Shown: one piece after another, positions 9,261 to 19,690 of the stretch | Layout: each line of letters starts with the position of its first letter | How positions within the stretch are numbered: position 1 is the stretch's first letter | Assembly (NCBI GenBank): GCA_003427395.1 | Contig: BFEA01000592.1 | Coordinates: 260,263 to 283,728 of the forward strand | Length of the DNA stretch: 23,466 nt | From: Chara braunii | Taxonomy: Eukaryota; Streptophyta; Charophyceae; Charales; Characeae | Direction: 5' to 3' | Notes under the pieces: model-generated | Told to the model about the DNA's origin: nothing | Database searches by the model: none | What the model saw: the letters and a program-made list of their open reading frames with translations, nothing else | Position numbers and translations under genes: made by a program

Positions 9261-9593
9261 AACAAGGGACAGGGATAGAGCGGAAATTACTGGTTATACC
9301 TATCTCGGCGTTTTGGCACAGATTGGACTGTGAGGACCCCGGCCTCATCAATCATCTTTTTCCGAAGTAATACGAGCCTTGGGCACTGGGCCCAGTTAAA
9401 AAAACAAAAAAAAGATCTAGTATCTGTTCTGATCAGTTTAAAATATCTGATCCATGGTCCATCAGGCCACATGATCTTAAATCATTTTTTTGGGGGTACC
9501 ATGGGGTCATATGGGTAGGCTTACCTCAACCCCTCTCCGTTGCCTCTGTATTGCACTGCAGCAGAACGTGGCTCACCCCATTCTCCCTTCCAG
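9261..9593. other. No feature seen
   Basis: Unique-looking sequence with short poly-A and poly-T runs. No gene, repeat or motif was supported. Confidence 0.3.
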
Positions 9594-9638
9594 NGGGGGG
9601 GGGGGGGGGGATAAGAAAAATCAATAAATAAATAAAAC

Positions 9639-9671
<33 letters not shown>
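9594..9671. repeat. Poly-G run, single ambiguous base, and (AAT)n microsatellite
   Basis: An N at 9594 precedes a G run (9595-9610). (AAT)n covers about 9640-9670. Confidence 0.85.
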
Positions 9672-9689
9672 GTGGTTGTTGCCAGCAAA

Positions 9690-10001
9690 GGCCTGTTACA
9701 GATATAAAGGAAGATCTTCCCTAAGGCTTGGCATTGATCCGTCCACATGTAGGTCGCATGCACGCACAAGCACACCAGGTCCCACAAAGACAGTTTCACA
9801 TAGAGAGTTAAGAACCACTACAGATGCCCAAATGCATTCCCAGCAATAGTCGGTTGCGTGGGCAGGAATGACACAGCACGAGAGTTGTGAACTTCCCACC
9901 AAGTTTCCACTACTCGTGCACAAGCACACACCCACACAGAGAGGATATCAGATGCACAGTGAACACAATCAACCTCTCTAAGACACCACAGTGACTGCCA
10001 A

Positions 10002-10037
<36 letters not shown>

Positions 10038-10230
10038 TTGCTAATGCACAGGCACACACCCACACACAGAATATCAGATCATGATTCAGACAGATGTACA
10101 CTAAGCACATGAATGTCAGCTCATGATTCAGATTTACACTAAGCATAATCAACCTGTCGAAGAAGCCACTACAGTGACTACCACATCCCAAACCCGCAAG
10201 CACAGATGCACACGCACGTGCACGCGCACA
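9690..10230. repeat. Degenerate repeat with CA tract
   Basis: Blocks such as ATATCAGATSATGATTCAGA, ACACTAAGCA, AATCAACCTSTC and CCACWACAGTGACT recur at about 9945-10000 and 10070-10185. Between them (CA)n runs at about 10005-10036, with further CACACGCACG tracts to 10230. Confidence 0.6.
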
Positions 10231-10309
10231 CGGGACAGAAACACAGCGAAAGTACGAGGGTACAGCACAGATGACGAAACGAAAAAGAAGTAGAGTCAAG
10301 GACAAAAGA

Positions 10310-10810
10310 AACCAAAAAGCGGCTGCAAGACAGACGAGGAGAGAACATCTTAAAACATACATGAAAGGAGAACTACGAAGGACCGGTGGAAAAAACACAA
10401 CCTAAAAAGACCAGTAGCTGCAAGACACAAATGTAAAAGGAGACCAACAACACAAATAAGTCAGGTACACAACATAGACCGAAACCTGCAGCCAAAAACT
10501 CATTCCACAGCGGTCACAGGGAGAATGACCTGAGAGGGACTGCACGAGCAGCTGCAATACGCAAACGTGAAAGGAGACCAACACAAAGCAAAGAAGTAGG
10601 GGAAAACAGTAATCGCAGGTAGGATGACCTGAGAGGGAACCCACCATTGTAGAGAGGAAAGGGCGGCTTGGATGCACACGGTGTCACGTCAAAGAAGACC
10701 TTGAACACAGCGCAAAGAAGTGGGGGGAAAACAAACGTAATCCAAAACCTGAAATAAAAATCATCCGACAGCAGTCACAGGTAGGATGACCTGACTCTCA
10801 AGAGCAAGTC
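10310..10810. repeat. Degenerate tandem repeat, units of about 100-170 bp
   Basis: Landmarks repeat in order: GCTGCAAKACRCAAAYGTRAAAGGAGACCAAC, CAAAGAAGTRGGGG and CACAGGTAGGATGACCTGA. The last occurs at about 10514, 10615 and 10780 and forms a small hairpin (CAGGT/ACCTG). Confidence 0.65.
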
Positions 10811-10878
10811 AGATACTACTAACCATATTCATTCCTAACTGAAGATCATAATTGGAACAAGTGTCTGTGTATTTGTGA

Positions 10879-11915
<1,037 letters not shown>

Positions 11916-11929
11916 TAATATTCCAATAC

Positions 11930-12100
11930 TTCCATTTGCCATGACTGAAGCATGTCGGCATTGACATCTGCACTTTACTATTATGTCACTTATGAACTCA
12001 TATGATCTCTAATGAAGTTCAGTGCGCACGTCTGAGTGGCAGTGAATGAAACATAAAATCAAACTCTATGACCTCTCATGAATTTCACTTTAAAAAGATG
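11930..12100. other. Transition sequence, no feature seen
   Basis: Unique-looking sequence between the minisatellite and the tandem-duplication region. Confidence 0.3.
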
Positions 12101-12109
12101 ACTTGCCCC

Positions 12110-12562
12110 GCATTCTCCACATTTTCTGTCTTCCTCCTCAAGAACGTATGACCATTTTCCTCAAGAAAACTACCATGCATCTGCCCAACTGACAACCATA
12201 CCTCTCTCTGAAGTATCTTCCTATTCCACAATAACAATTGCTACATACCAAATCGCCCCTCTTTCCTCTCTGAAGAGGTAACTTGAACTCTAATGACCTT
12301 AACTAACTGTCGAAAGACCAGACTAGTAGACTACCGCCTACTCCGCATTTTCCACCTTCCTCCTCAAGGAAACTACAACATTGTACATCTTCCTCAAAGA
12401 AACTATCATGTCATGTGTCTGCCTCACAGACAAGGCATTCATACCTCCCTCTGAAGTACCTCCCTATTACACAACAACAACAATACTCCACAGCAACAAC
12501 AGTCACATAACGAATCATCACCCCTCTTTCCTCTCTGAAGCTGAAGAGGTAACTCCACATCC
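12110..12562. repeat. Tandem duplication, about 234-bp unit
   Basis: The order CATTYTCCAC, CTTCCTCCTCAAG, TCATACCTCYCTCTGAAGTA, CCTATT.CACAA and CCCCTCTTTCCTCTCTGAAG, then GAGGTAACT, occurs at about 12110-12298 and again at about 12344-12562. Confidence 0.7.
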
Positions 12563-13057
12563 AACATCAACATCACACTCTAAACTTACTCCCTGTTTCA
12601 TTACCACAGACAAAGGGTTCCCTAACTTCCCTTCCCATTTCTCAAACAAGTGTTCCCTTCCCATTTCTCGAACTCGTCGAATCAGTACAGACTGCCACTA
12701 CAGCCAACACCTTTAATCATGACACCCACCCCTCTGTCATGGCGACAGTACAGCTAATTTCTTCAGAGATAAATTCTGTTTTGCGCATTTGAAACTTAAA
12801 TGTAATGAAGCCCTCAAGACACCCTTGCATAAACCGATAGTTTCCATTTCTGCACCTGGCCAACGTCATATAACCATCAAGACAACCATAAACCGATTAC
12901 AGGTCAACAGCCCTGTGGTGCAAAATGGGGTAACCAAACTCCAACCCCCCCCTCTGAGCCTCACCATCCCCTCTGAGCATCTGCCTTTTCTAAAACAAAA
13001 AACTCCAAAAATGTCGAGTTGTCACTCACCACGAACCGCAACGCTGTGACAGTCTAA
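12563..13057. other. C-rich non-coding, minor local duplication
   Basis: GTTCCCTAACTTCCCTTCCCATTTCTC is partly repeated as GTTCCCTTCCCATTTCTCGA around 12620-12672. No gene is seen. Confidence 0.35.
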
Positions 13058-13266
13058 CCATGGTTCACTCAAAGGTATTCCTTCCTTCCTCCACCTTACC
13101 CAGTGACAGTAGGTCCCACATCCCTCACAGTGATTGCAAACTGTACATCACAGCGACACCATGGTTCACTCAAAGGTTACCAATTCCTTCCTTCCTCCAC
13201 CTTACCCAGTGACGGTAGGTCCCACAGCCCTCACAGTGATTGCAAACTGTACATCACAGCGACAGT
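13058..13266. repeat. Tandem duplication, 101-bp unit
   Basis: CCATGGTTCACTCAAAGG through CACAGTGATTGCAAACTG and TACATCACAGCGACA, at 13058-13158 and 13159-13266. The copies are nearly identical. Confidence 0.9.
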
Positions 13267-13504
13267 TTCAACACAATTTAACCACAACGTACTCAGCTTC
13301 TTCCTTAATTGATTGGAATGAGTGGGAGCTTGACGACTGCATCATAAACATCACAGTCCCCCCAGCCAAGCATGAAGATTCCACCCCTGCGAGTTAATTG
13401 AGAGTCAGCGATTCCGATCCGGCAAGGTCCCCATCACAGTTCAACCATCGTTCAGTTCCTCCGCTTTCCGTAAAGACAGCAGAGATCCACGCACATCATT
13501 CCAG

Positions 13505-13600
13505 AGTCCTCACGCTGATTGCCGATTGTAGCAGCACAGTGACAATTTGGCCAGTCCTCACACTGATTGCAGATTGTAGCAGCACAGTGACAATTTAACC
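13505..13600. repeat. Tandem duplication, 48-bp unit
   Basis: AGTCCTCACRCTGATTGC, then GATTGTAGCAGCACAGTG, at 13505-13552 and 13553-13600. The motif CACAGTGAC continues more loosely to about 13700. Confidence 0.9.
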
Positions 13601-14081
13601 ACGCCTTAGCCTCAATTTACTAAAGCTGCCACTTCCTCCTACACAGTGACAGCTTAACCACGGCTTGACCACGATTTACTTCAGCTGCCACTTCCTCAAA
13701 TGATTGTAATTACAAAGCTTGACATTGCTGCCCATTGCAAGTCCATTTGAAATTGGTGCCACAATCCCAGGATGTAACCCACCGTACTTGATCTGACACA
13801 CACAGCTGATCCACTAGCACATTCACAAAAATTACGTCAGACCATCCCCCAAGTCCGACGCTCGACACTAGTGCATACCAACCTTATGCATACTACAGGC
13901 ACATGAGCTCATTAGGAAGATGTGACTCAATCCCAGCACGTACACAACCACCTCGTATGTAGAGTGACGTCCACAAATGCAGCAAATGCTACCTACACAT
14001 TCACTAACTCCAACGTGAGACATTGATTCCTCTAAGTGCAACTCCGCAAGGTCGAAATTACAACATGATCCCGGAGTCCCG
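13601..14081. other. Non-coding, loose CACAGTGACA-type repeats then unique
   Basis: AGCTTAACCACGSC and TTTACTWMAGCTGCCACTTCC are repeated at about 13615-13695. The remainder shows nothing recognisable. Confidence 0.3.
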
Positions 14082-14137
14082 GACTACATCACTATTTCCT
14101 CTCAAGTCTGACTACATCACTATTTCCTCTCAAGTCA
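14082..14137. repeat. Tandem duplication, 28-bp unit
   Basis: GACTACATCACTATTTCCTC and TCAAGTC, at 14082-14109 and 14110-14137. Confidence 0.9.
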
Positions 14138-14206
14138 GGCCTCACCCTTGACAACACTACCACTAATTGGTACCACACCCAATTGGTACTTTACATTCAA
14201 CAAGGA

Positions 14207-14265
14207 ATCAACATGGACACAAACCTATCAACTTTACATTCGACATGGACACAAATCTCTAACAC
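14207..14265. repeat. Short tandem duplication
   Basis: ATGGACACAAAYCTMTMA recurs at about 14213 and 14246, with ACTTTACATTC between and before. Confidence 0.5.
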
Positions 14266-14364
14266 CAAAAATAGCCTACTACTCGACTCACAACCTCCTC
14301 AATCTATCAGCAAGACGCTGACAACACATCCCCACCAGCAACTCCGTCGTGAATCTGTCCTAAG

Positions 14365-14872
14365 TGATCTGCGCTAATCTGTGCAATTCGTTGCGTCCCT
14401 CGAAAGTGACCCATCCAGCTCACTGCATCCCTCTGACGTGACCCGCACCATAATCAGCAGGGCAAATAAACTGCCATGCTCAATGCAATTCACCAGTAAG
14501 ACCATCCAAACAGATCTGTGCAATTCACTGCGTTCCTTATAAGATATGCGCAACTCACTGCGTCCCTGTGAGGATATCTGTGCAATTCACTACGTCCCTC
14601 TAAGGAGATCTGTACAACTCACCTGTGAGGATATCTGTGCAATTCACTACGTCCCTCTGAGGAGATCTGTACAACTCACTGCGTCCCTGTGAAGAGATCT
14701 GCCCAACTCACTGCCGCCTCCCTGTGAAGATATCTGTGCAATTCACTGTTGTCCCTCTGGAGGCATCTGTCAACTGCGCAACTCACTGCTTCCCTGTGAC
14801 GATATATGTGCAATTCACTGTGTCCCTCTGATGATATCTGTGCGATTCACTGCACCACTGTGAACGGTGGAG
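14365..14872. repeat. About 35-bp tandem repeat, roughly a dozen units
   Basis: The consensus is ATCTGTGCAATTCACTGCGT, then CCCTSTGAGGAGAT. Two sub-types alternate, GTGCAATTCACT and GTACAACTCACT/CGCAACTCACT. Several units can fold CTCAC/GTGAG across the CCCT spacer. Confidence 0.85.
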
Positions 14873-14985
14873 TCAGCTCCATTCGCGATGGAAGACCTAC
14901 CGATGGATGGACTAATCATACCACTGGCAGGATACCACTCGTTATTCCTCAGCAGATAATAGGAAAAAAAAAAGCTGTCGATCAT

Positions 14986-15172
14986 CCCCAACCAGAGAAC
15001 TTCTCGCATGATTAACCCTAAAACTTGTCTGGTGCACCATAGCTACCACGCATGCTAATCTTCATCAACCAAAGTAGCTGTTCATTGCCCCCAACCAAAG
15101 AACTGGTCACCTGATTAACCCTATAACTTCTCTGATGCAGCTAACCATGCATGCTACTCCTCATCAAGCACA
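14986..15172. repeat. Tandem duplication, about 103-bp unit
   Basis: CCCCAACCARAGAACT, GATTAACCCTAWAACTTSTCTG, CATGCTAMTCYTCATCAA, at about 14986 and 15089. Confidence 0.8.
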
Positions 15173-15174
15173 GC

Positions 15175-15258
15175 TCCCTCGATTCACGATATGAGACCTC
15201 CCCTTTCACGGGTCCCTCGATTCACGATGTGAGACCTCCCCTTTTTTTTTTTTTTTTT
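15175..15258. repeat. Tandem duplication, 38-bp unit, ending in poly-T
   Basis: TCCCTCGATTCACGAT, then GAGACCTCCCCTTT, at 15175 and 15213. The second copy runs into poly-T (about 15242-15258). Confidence 0.9.
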
Positions 15259-15590
15259 GTGAATTTTTTTGACGAAGACACTCTGCTCATTTTATGTCCA
15301 AGAAGAAAAATGAGGCCGGGAGTACTTCAACACACTTCCCCTTTCTGCACACATTGGAGACCTCGTCAGGCGAATCTTCATTTCCTGTTAACACACGCCA
15401 CTACCTCCAGAGACACACAGTCAATGGAAACCAACCGCTTCAGAATCCATTAAAACATTGCGCGCCACTTTTCTAGAAGGAGCACGTATCCTCTCGAGTC
15501 GTGGCCAACCAAGCAGCCTCATGATCCTCTTGGGTAACCCCCTTTGTTATTTTCTGGGCCTCATAGACTCACGCTTCGAACTCAGATCAA
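15259..15590. other. No feature seen downstream of oleosin
   Basis: Mixed sequence beyond the oleosin polyadenylation signal. Nothing recognisable. Confidence 0.3.
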
Positions 15591-15591
15591 A

Positions 15592-15597
15592 TTTATT
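15592..15597 (-). promoter_or_regulatory. Polyadenylation signal AATAAA of the oleosin gene
   Basis: AATAAA on the minus strand, about 220 nt downstream of the oleosin stop codon at 15820-15822. The distance is reasonable for a 3' UTR. The cleavage site is not determined. Confidence 0.5.
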
Positions 15598-15643
15598 GCC
15601 CTTCCATGTCCTCCCACAAGGATCGCAGACTCCCGATCTTTGA

Positions 15644-15819
15644 TGAACAATCACGCGCGCACAGGATGCCCTAGAGACATAACTGCTACCCACCACGCTT
15701 CTTCATTCTCTGCCGAGTAGCAGCTGAACAACCACGCGCGCACAGGGTGCCGTAGAGAGAGACATGTTAACTGCTACCCATCACTCTTCTCCAGAGTCCA
15801 TTTTCTGCCGATTTGCAGC
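15644..15819 (-). repeat. Tandem duplication forming the oleosin 3' UTR
   Basis: Two units, 15644-15724 (81 bp) and 15725-15819 (95 bp). Each starts TGAACAAYCACGCGCGCACAG, contains AACTGCTACCCA and ends in CTGCCG plus GCAGC. The second unit abuts the stop codon directly, so the duplication breakpoint lies at the CDS/UTR boundary. Confidence 0.75.
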
Positions 15820-16715
15820 TTACTTGCTTCTGAACTTGTTAATCACACCCTTCATCGTGTCCCCGACGCGCCTCTGCACATACTCAACCTGATGCCCACC
15901 GAATGGCATAGGCCCTTTGTAGTAACGGTAGACCCACCAAAGGCCGACACTCGCTGTCACCGCAGAGACTGCACACCAATCACACAGGGAGTCACCCAGT
16001 CAAATCAGTCACACAAAAACATCCAATCAAAGAGTGCAATTTCCAACCAATCGAGGACACATCCCAGCAAAGAGTATCCGACCCAAAAACACAATCAACA
16101 CTTCCTGCGTGCTGAACTACGGTCTTCACACAAATACAATATAGCTGTATTTGGGCCAACTTTGCGTCTAGATACAGTGATAATGACCGTACGTTGTATT
16201 CGGGTGAAGACTGTAGACGTACATTTTCTAGCCGTGTGTTGTCGTGTTCGCTGGATATGTATGACCGGGATAAACGGTGGAAACCACCCGAACGATTAGA
16301 AACGCCCACAGGAAAATGAATCTCGCGAAAATACAGCGCCAAGTTCATAATCCGGTAATAAGAAGCCCGGCGGTCGGGACCTTATGTAGCCGCCACGTAC
16401 CTACATCACGGCCTGTATTACCCGTCGGCCCTTCTTGCCAATCGGGAAGAGCTATTTTGGGGGCGGAGAACCGGGAAAAGTCGTCTTCGGAGTGACAATA
16501 AAAAAAAGGTCATCAACTTAGCCTTATCCACTTCTCCCCTGTACTTCTGGGTGTGTGTGTGTGTGTGTGTGTGTGTGTCGTCATATTCGCTGTAACTAAG
16601 AAGCAGCACCGTTCCAGACTCGTCAGGAGATTTGAGTCACGAGATTTGAGTATGTCGGTGTTTTATCATGTTCGCTATAGGCGACTCCTCAAAGGGGCGT
16701 GTGTGTGTGTGTGTG

Positions 16716-16793
<78 letters not shown>

Positions 16794-16795
16794 TG

Positions 16796-16830
<35 letters not shown>

Positions 16831-19444
16831 TGCTGATGGAGTGCCAGCCCCAACTCACGTGTGCCGACTAGAGGGAAAATGTGTACCGATATGTATGTCC
16901 AAATTTCAAAAACATTTCGGCTAGAGTTTTTTTTCCACATGTATGTGCAAATTTCAATTATATTTCGCCTAGACTTCTTTTTTTACCCTCATTCTTTCTT
17001 CTCTCGCCAGATTTAGATTTGTGTAGTGCGATGTATATTTTCTAAGGGATTTAGTGTGGGAGGGATGACTATACACTGGACCCTCGCGTTCACCGAACCC
17101 GTATTATGCACTGTTGCAGACGGAAAAAGAAATGACATCTCTCAGGAAAAACTTTGGGATAATTGGTAGAAGGAGCCCACGCCAAAACCTTTTCGGTTTT
17201 GGCCGCCCAAAACTCGGCCGTTTGGTACTACCGGCCCAAACGTTTACAGCCTGGGTGAAAGACGTCTCCGCGCCGTGGCCACGTCACCCTGGACCTGTTT
17301 TTACCGGTTCAGGAATTCGGCGCTGTTTTTGCGCCAGATTCATGAATCGGTAGAGCCCTTCTTTTTCAAAATACCGTACGTGGGCCTCATTCTATACTTC
17401 AGCGGTACCACCCTTGGCCCCTTTCACATCAAAATGAATCTGGCACTCTTATGCGCCAGATTCACGATCCGGTAGGGACGTTGGAGCGACGCGTGGGCCT
17501 GTAGTACCCCGCATGGAAGTCATTGGGCTTGTAGTACCAAACAGCCGAGTATTGGGCGGCCAAAACCGAAGGTTTTGGCGTGGGCTCCTACCAAACTTTT
17601 ATGACGCAAACGAAGTCAAAGTCTCGTATGAAACCAGACACGTCGAAGCGGACCACTCCCCACTCTCTCAGCGCTCATAAGCCCTCCCACGAGGACACCA
17701 GAATCACCAGATTAGCTCTACGTCCAAGATCAGTCTATGTCGAGGCTCCTCGTGACCAAGAAAATCATTTAACATTTCGTCAAAAATTCCGTAGTCAACA
17801 TATACCACCCCAACGGAGGTTACTACCTTCTTCCCCCGAATACAACGTACGGTAATTATAGCTGTATCTAGACTAAAGATACATCAAATACAGCTATAAT
17901 GACCGTACGTTGTATTGGGGGGAAGAAGGCAGTAGGAAAGTACCTAGACGTAAACATCGTATTTTTCCAATTTCGTACGATTCATCATCAAACAACCCGT
18001 CAAAGGCAATTTAGACGAGAATACCAATACAGCATAAATTGACCGTACGTTGTATTCGGGGGACGAAGATAGGGATCCGAAGCCAAGATATATTTACCAA
18101 TAGTTAATGGTTATGACATTCACCTAGATGAGCATGAACTATTATCCATTCTTGACATGTGGCCACTCAGATCCGTTCACCCACAGTTCATGTGGGCACT
18201 CAGATCTGTTCACCCACAGTTCATGTGGGCACTCAGATCTGTTCACCCACAGTTCATGTGGGCACTCAGATCGGTTCACCCACAGTTCGTGTGTCTTTCG
18301 CATGTGTCTTATGCCCACATCGTACTGTGCCCTGGGCTCGCGGTATGTCCACTCGAACACTTCAATCTTAACATAGACAAAAATTTGGGGGCTTTTTTTT
18401 TTTTTTTTTTTTTGTCGCCGTTTGATTTCCTTGATTGATGAGAGCTCATCCCTGGATCTGTTGCGAGGCACTTGGACTCCTTGGGCTGGGTGCACTTCAG
18501 ATTTGACAGAGATGTTAAGTTAACGAATTTAGTCGCATTAGGGCATTCAATTCATCTGTAAGCTCCGTCAGTAACGAGTCTCAAGCACAAGGTTCCCTAA
18601 ACCCCTTCCCTAAACCCCCCCCATTTCTACCGGATTTCATCTGTCAGCTCCGTAAGAAACGGGTCTCAAGCACAACGTTCCCTAACCCCCCCCCCCATTT
18701 ATACAGATCAGAACACAGGGAACCAAAAACACAAAGCCATACTGACCAGTCAAAAAGTGAAGACAGTTCTTTCTGAGAACTTGTGAGAACCTCTTAAACA
18801 AAACTCAAGGGGAAGAACTTGTGAGAACCTATCAAACAGAACTGGAGCGGACCAACGGTTATATTGGGCCTCCGGTTATATTGGGCCTCGCTCGACAACT
18901 CGACCATGTTCGAAATGACACTGAATCCTCCGCAAGAACATAGAGAACCATTAGTTTTTTCTCTAGAACCATTAGTGTTTCTCTAGAACACTATTTACTC
19001 TAGAACATTAAATTTTCTCTAAGACATTTGTCTTCTCTAGAACACTAGTTTTTCTCTAGTCTTTTCTCTTTTGTGCACGTGGACGCTAGTTGAGGGAGGC
19101 CCATGATCGGAAAGGCATGAGCGAGAGATCGATAACTCACTTGCGACCACAGCTGTCAATCCTCCGGTAACGAGCAGGAAGATGAGAGCCGGGATACCAA
19201 CGAAAAGAAGCAGCGGAATCCAAAGCGGAGCAGTACAACACGCTGTGAACAAAATCAGTGGTGATGCCAGGAGAATGGCGCCGCCGCCTACGACCAACAG
19301 TGGTGTGCCAATGACGACAGTGATGATTGTCAGAGTGACAACAGCCATCACCGCCAGCGCAAGCCCGCCACCAACCAGGCCCCACCTCTTCCAGTTGATT
19401 TGGTGAACGTCAGGCATTTGCAGCCACGACTTCGAGTCAGCCAT
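15820..19444 (-). CDS. Oleosin, complete two-exon gene (exons 19141-19444 and 15820-15968)
   Basis: Oleosins coat the surface of lipid droplets and enter the oil core through a long hydrophobic hairpin. Exon 1 starts at an ATG with A at -3 and G at +4 and ends at GCAA|GTGAGT. Exon 2 starts after GTGTGCAG. The intron is phase 1 and the joined frame is exactly 453 nt, giving 150 residues plus TAA, a usual oleosin length. Residues 1-21 are polar. About residues 22-113 are continuously hydrophobic, with prolines at 48, 62, 73, 77 and 85; APLWIP contains the P-x3-P spacing of the proline knot. Then comes the oleosin C-terminal signature WxYxYxxGxxPxGxxQxxY (residues 113-131) and a basic amphipathic tail ending FRSK. 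No EF-hand is present, which argues against caleosin. Family assignment rests on the signature and topology. Splicing is inferred from splice sites, phase and the restored family motif. Confidence 0.9.
16117..16216. mobile_element. Mini inverted-repeat element family A, copy 1 (partly deleted)
   Basis: The ends CTACGGTCTTCACACAAATAC and the complement of GTATTCGGGTGAAGACTGTAG form inverted repeats. The right arm has the full ACCGTACGTTGTATTCGGG. The left arm has lost the CGTACGGT block. About 100 bp; non-coding. Confidence 0.7.
16310..16365. mobile_element. Internal fragment of family B element
   Basis: AAAATGAATCTCG, then CAGCGCCAAGTTCATAATCCGG, matches AAAATGAATCTGG and ATGCGCCAGATTCACGATCCGG inside the element at 17163-17594. 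Confidence 0.5.
16550..16578. repeat. (GT)n microsatellite
   Basis: A GT dinucleotide run inside the oleosin intron. It reads CA on the gene's sense strand. Confidence 0.95.
16699..16830. repeat. (GT)n followed by (GA)n
   Basis: GT run of about 16699-16791 with one GCGT interruption, then GAGTGTGAGAGA grading into GA to about 16828. It lies in the oleosin intron. Confidence 0.95.
17163..17594. mobile_element. Mini inverted-repeat element family B, about 432 bp
   Basis: Terminal inverted repeats of about 75 bp start TTGGTAG, then GGAGCCCACGCCAAAACC. The right end is CTACCAA, at 17588-17594. Each arm contains a small hairpin, CCAAAACC/GGTTTTGG. The interior holds two direct copies of GCGCCAGATTCAYGAWYCGG (about 17331 and 17451). 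No coding capacity, so non-autonomous. Target-site duplications are unclear. Confidence 0.75.
17823..17935. mobile_element. Mini inverted-repeat element family A, copy 2 (best preserved)
   Basis: About 113 bp, almost entirely two arms of about 47 bp. Each arm runs from CTAC, CTTCTTCCCCC, AATACAACGTACGGT and ATTATAGCTGTAT inward, around a centre of about 20 bp. It lies within the oleosin intron. Confidence 0.85.
18026..18073. mobile_element. Family A element, solo right arm
   Basis: ATACAGCATAAATTGACCGT and ACGTTGTATTCGGGGGACGAAG match the right arm of the 17823-17935 element. The left arm is missing or decayed. Confidence 0.65.
18156..18290. repeat. 33-bp tandem repeat, four units, with a palindrome at each junction
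   Basis: Units at 18156, 18189, 18222 and 18255: CATGTGGGCACTCAGATC, then TGTTCACCCACAGTT. The junction CCCACA-GTTCA-TGTGGG is a perfect hairpin (first at 18180-18196). The last junction is degraded (GTGTGTC). The length is divisible by three, so all frames stay open, which is incidental. Confidence 0.95.
18551..18708. repeat. Tandem duplication, 85-bp unit, with C runs
   Basis: TTCATCTGTMAGCTCCGT, then CTCAAGCACAASGTTCCCTAA and a C-run, at 18551-18635 and 18636-18708. A poly-T tract (about 18393-18413) lies upstream. Confidence 0.85.
18758..18890. repeat. Small local duplications in the intron
   Basis: GAACTTGTGAGAACCT, then AAACARAACT, at about 18776 and 18816. CGGTTATATTGGGCCTC occurs twice at about 18857-18890. 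Confidence 0.75.
18940..19065. repeat. About 20-bp tandem repeat TCTCTAGAACAYTAGTTT
   Basis: Six to seven degenerate copies of TTTCTCTAGAACMATTAGT, immediately inside the 5' end of the oleosin intron, about 75 bp from the splice donor. Confidence 0.8.
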
Positions 19445-19487
19445 TCTTGCTGCTGGTCTTCAACACCAAGATTAACCGCGGCAGAAG

Positions 19488-19690
19488 TGAGGGAACAACA
19501 GAACAGTCAACGCTGGGCGATCAGCAGAGAAGAAAAAGATAAGCGGACGTGAGAGAGCGAGAGAGCAAGAGAGCGCACAGAGACAGACACACAGAGAGAG
19601 ACAGAGAGACAGAGAGACAGGAGGGAACAGCAGAACAGCGAACGCAAGGCGGACACCAGAGACAAAAAAGCGGACGCGAGAGAGCGAGGA
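19488..19690. repeat. Tandem duplication in the oleosin 5' flank / 5' UTR
   Basis: The block from about 19488 (GAGGGAACAACAGAACAG, then GATAAGCGGACGTGAGAGAGCGAG) recurs from about 19620 (GAGGGAACAGCAGAACAG, then AAAGCGGACGCGAGAGAGCGAG). The offset is about 132 bp. The sequence between is GA/CA-rich (ACAGAGAGACAGAGAGAC). It lies immediately upstream of the oleosin start codon, on its CT-rich sense strand, so it probably covers the leader and proximal promoter. Confidence 0.7.

Larger units (their letters stand above)
15969..19140 (-). other. Oleosin intron, 3172 bp, repeat-loaded
   Basis: Read on the minus strand the intron begins GTGAGT and ends GTGTGCAG. A CTGAT branch-like motif lies about 45 nt before the acceptor. 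It separates the end of the hydrophobic hairpin from the conserved W-Y-Y tail motif. It is about seven times the length of the coding sequence and is filled with mini inverted-repeat elements, microsatellites and tandem repeats, listed separately. No coding exon is evident inside it. Confidence 0.8.

Noticed and set aside
15892-16299. Plus-strand open frame of 135 codons
   Set aside because: Its first part is the antisense shadow of oleosin exon 2, and its end crosses a family A element.
18156-18290. Regular 33-bp repeats as a CRISPR-like array
   Set aside because: Units are contiguous with no unique spacers, and the host is a eukaryote.
18593-18617. CCCTAAA-type telomere-like repeats
   Set aside because: Only two imperfect copies lie inside an 85-bp duplication with C runs. 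Not a telomere tract.
19037-19140. Read-through C-terminus of oleosin exon 1 (34 extra codons)
   Set aside because: It follows a consensus GTGAGT donor, has no oleosin tail features, and the spliced form restores the family signature in frame.
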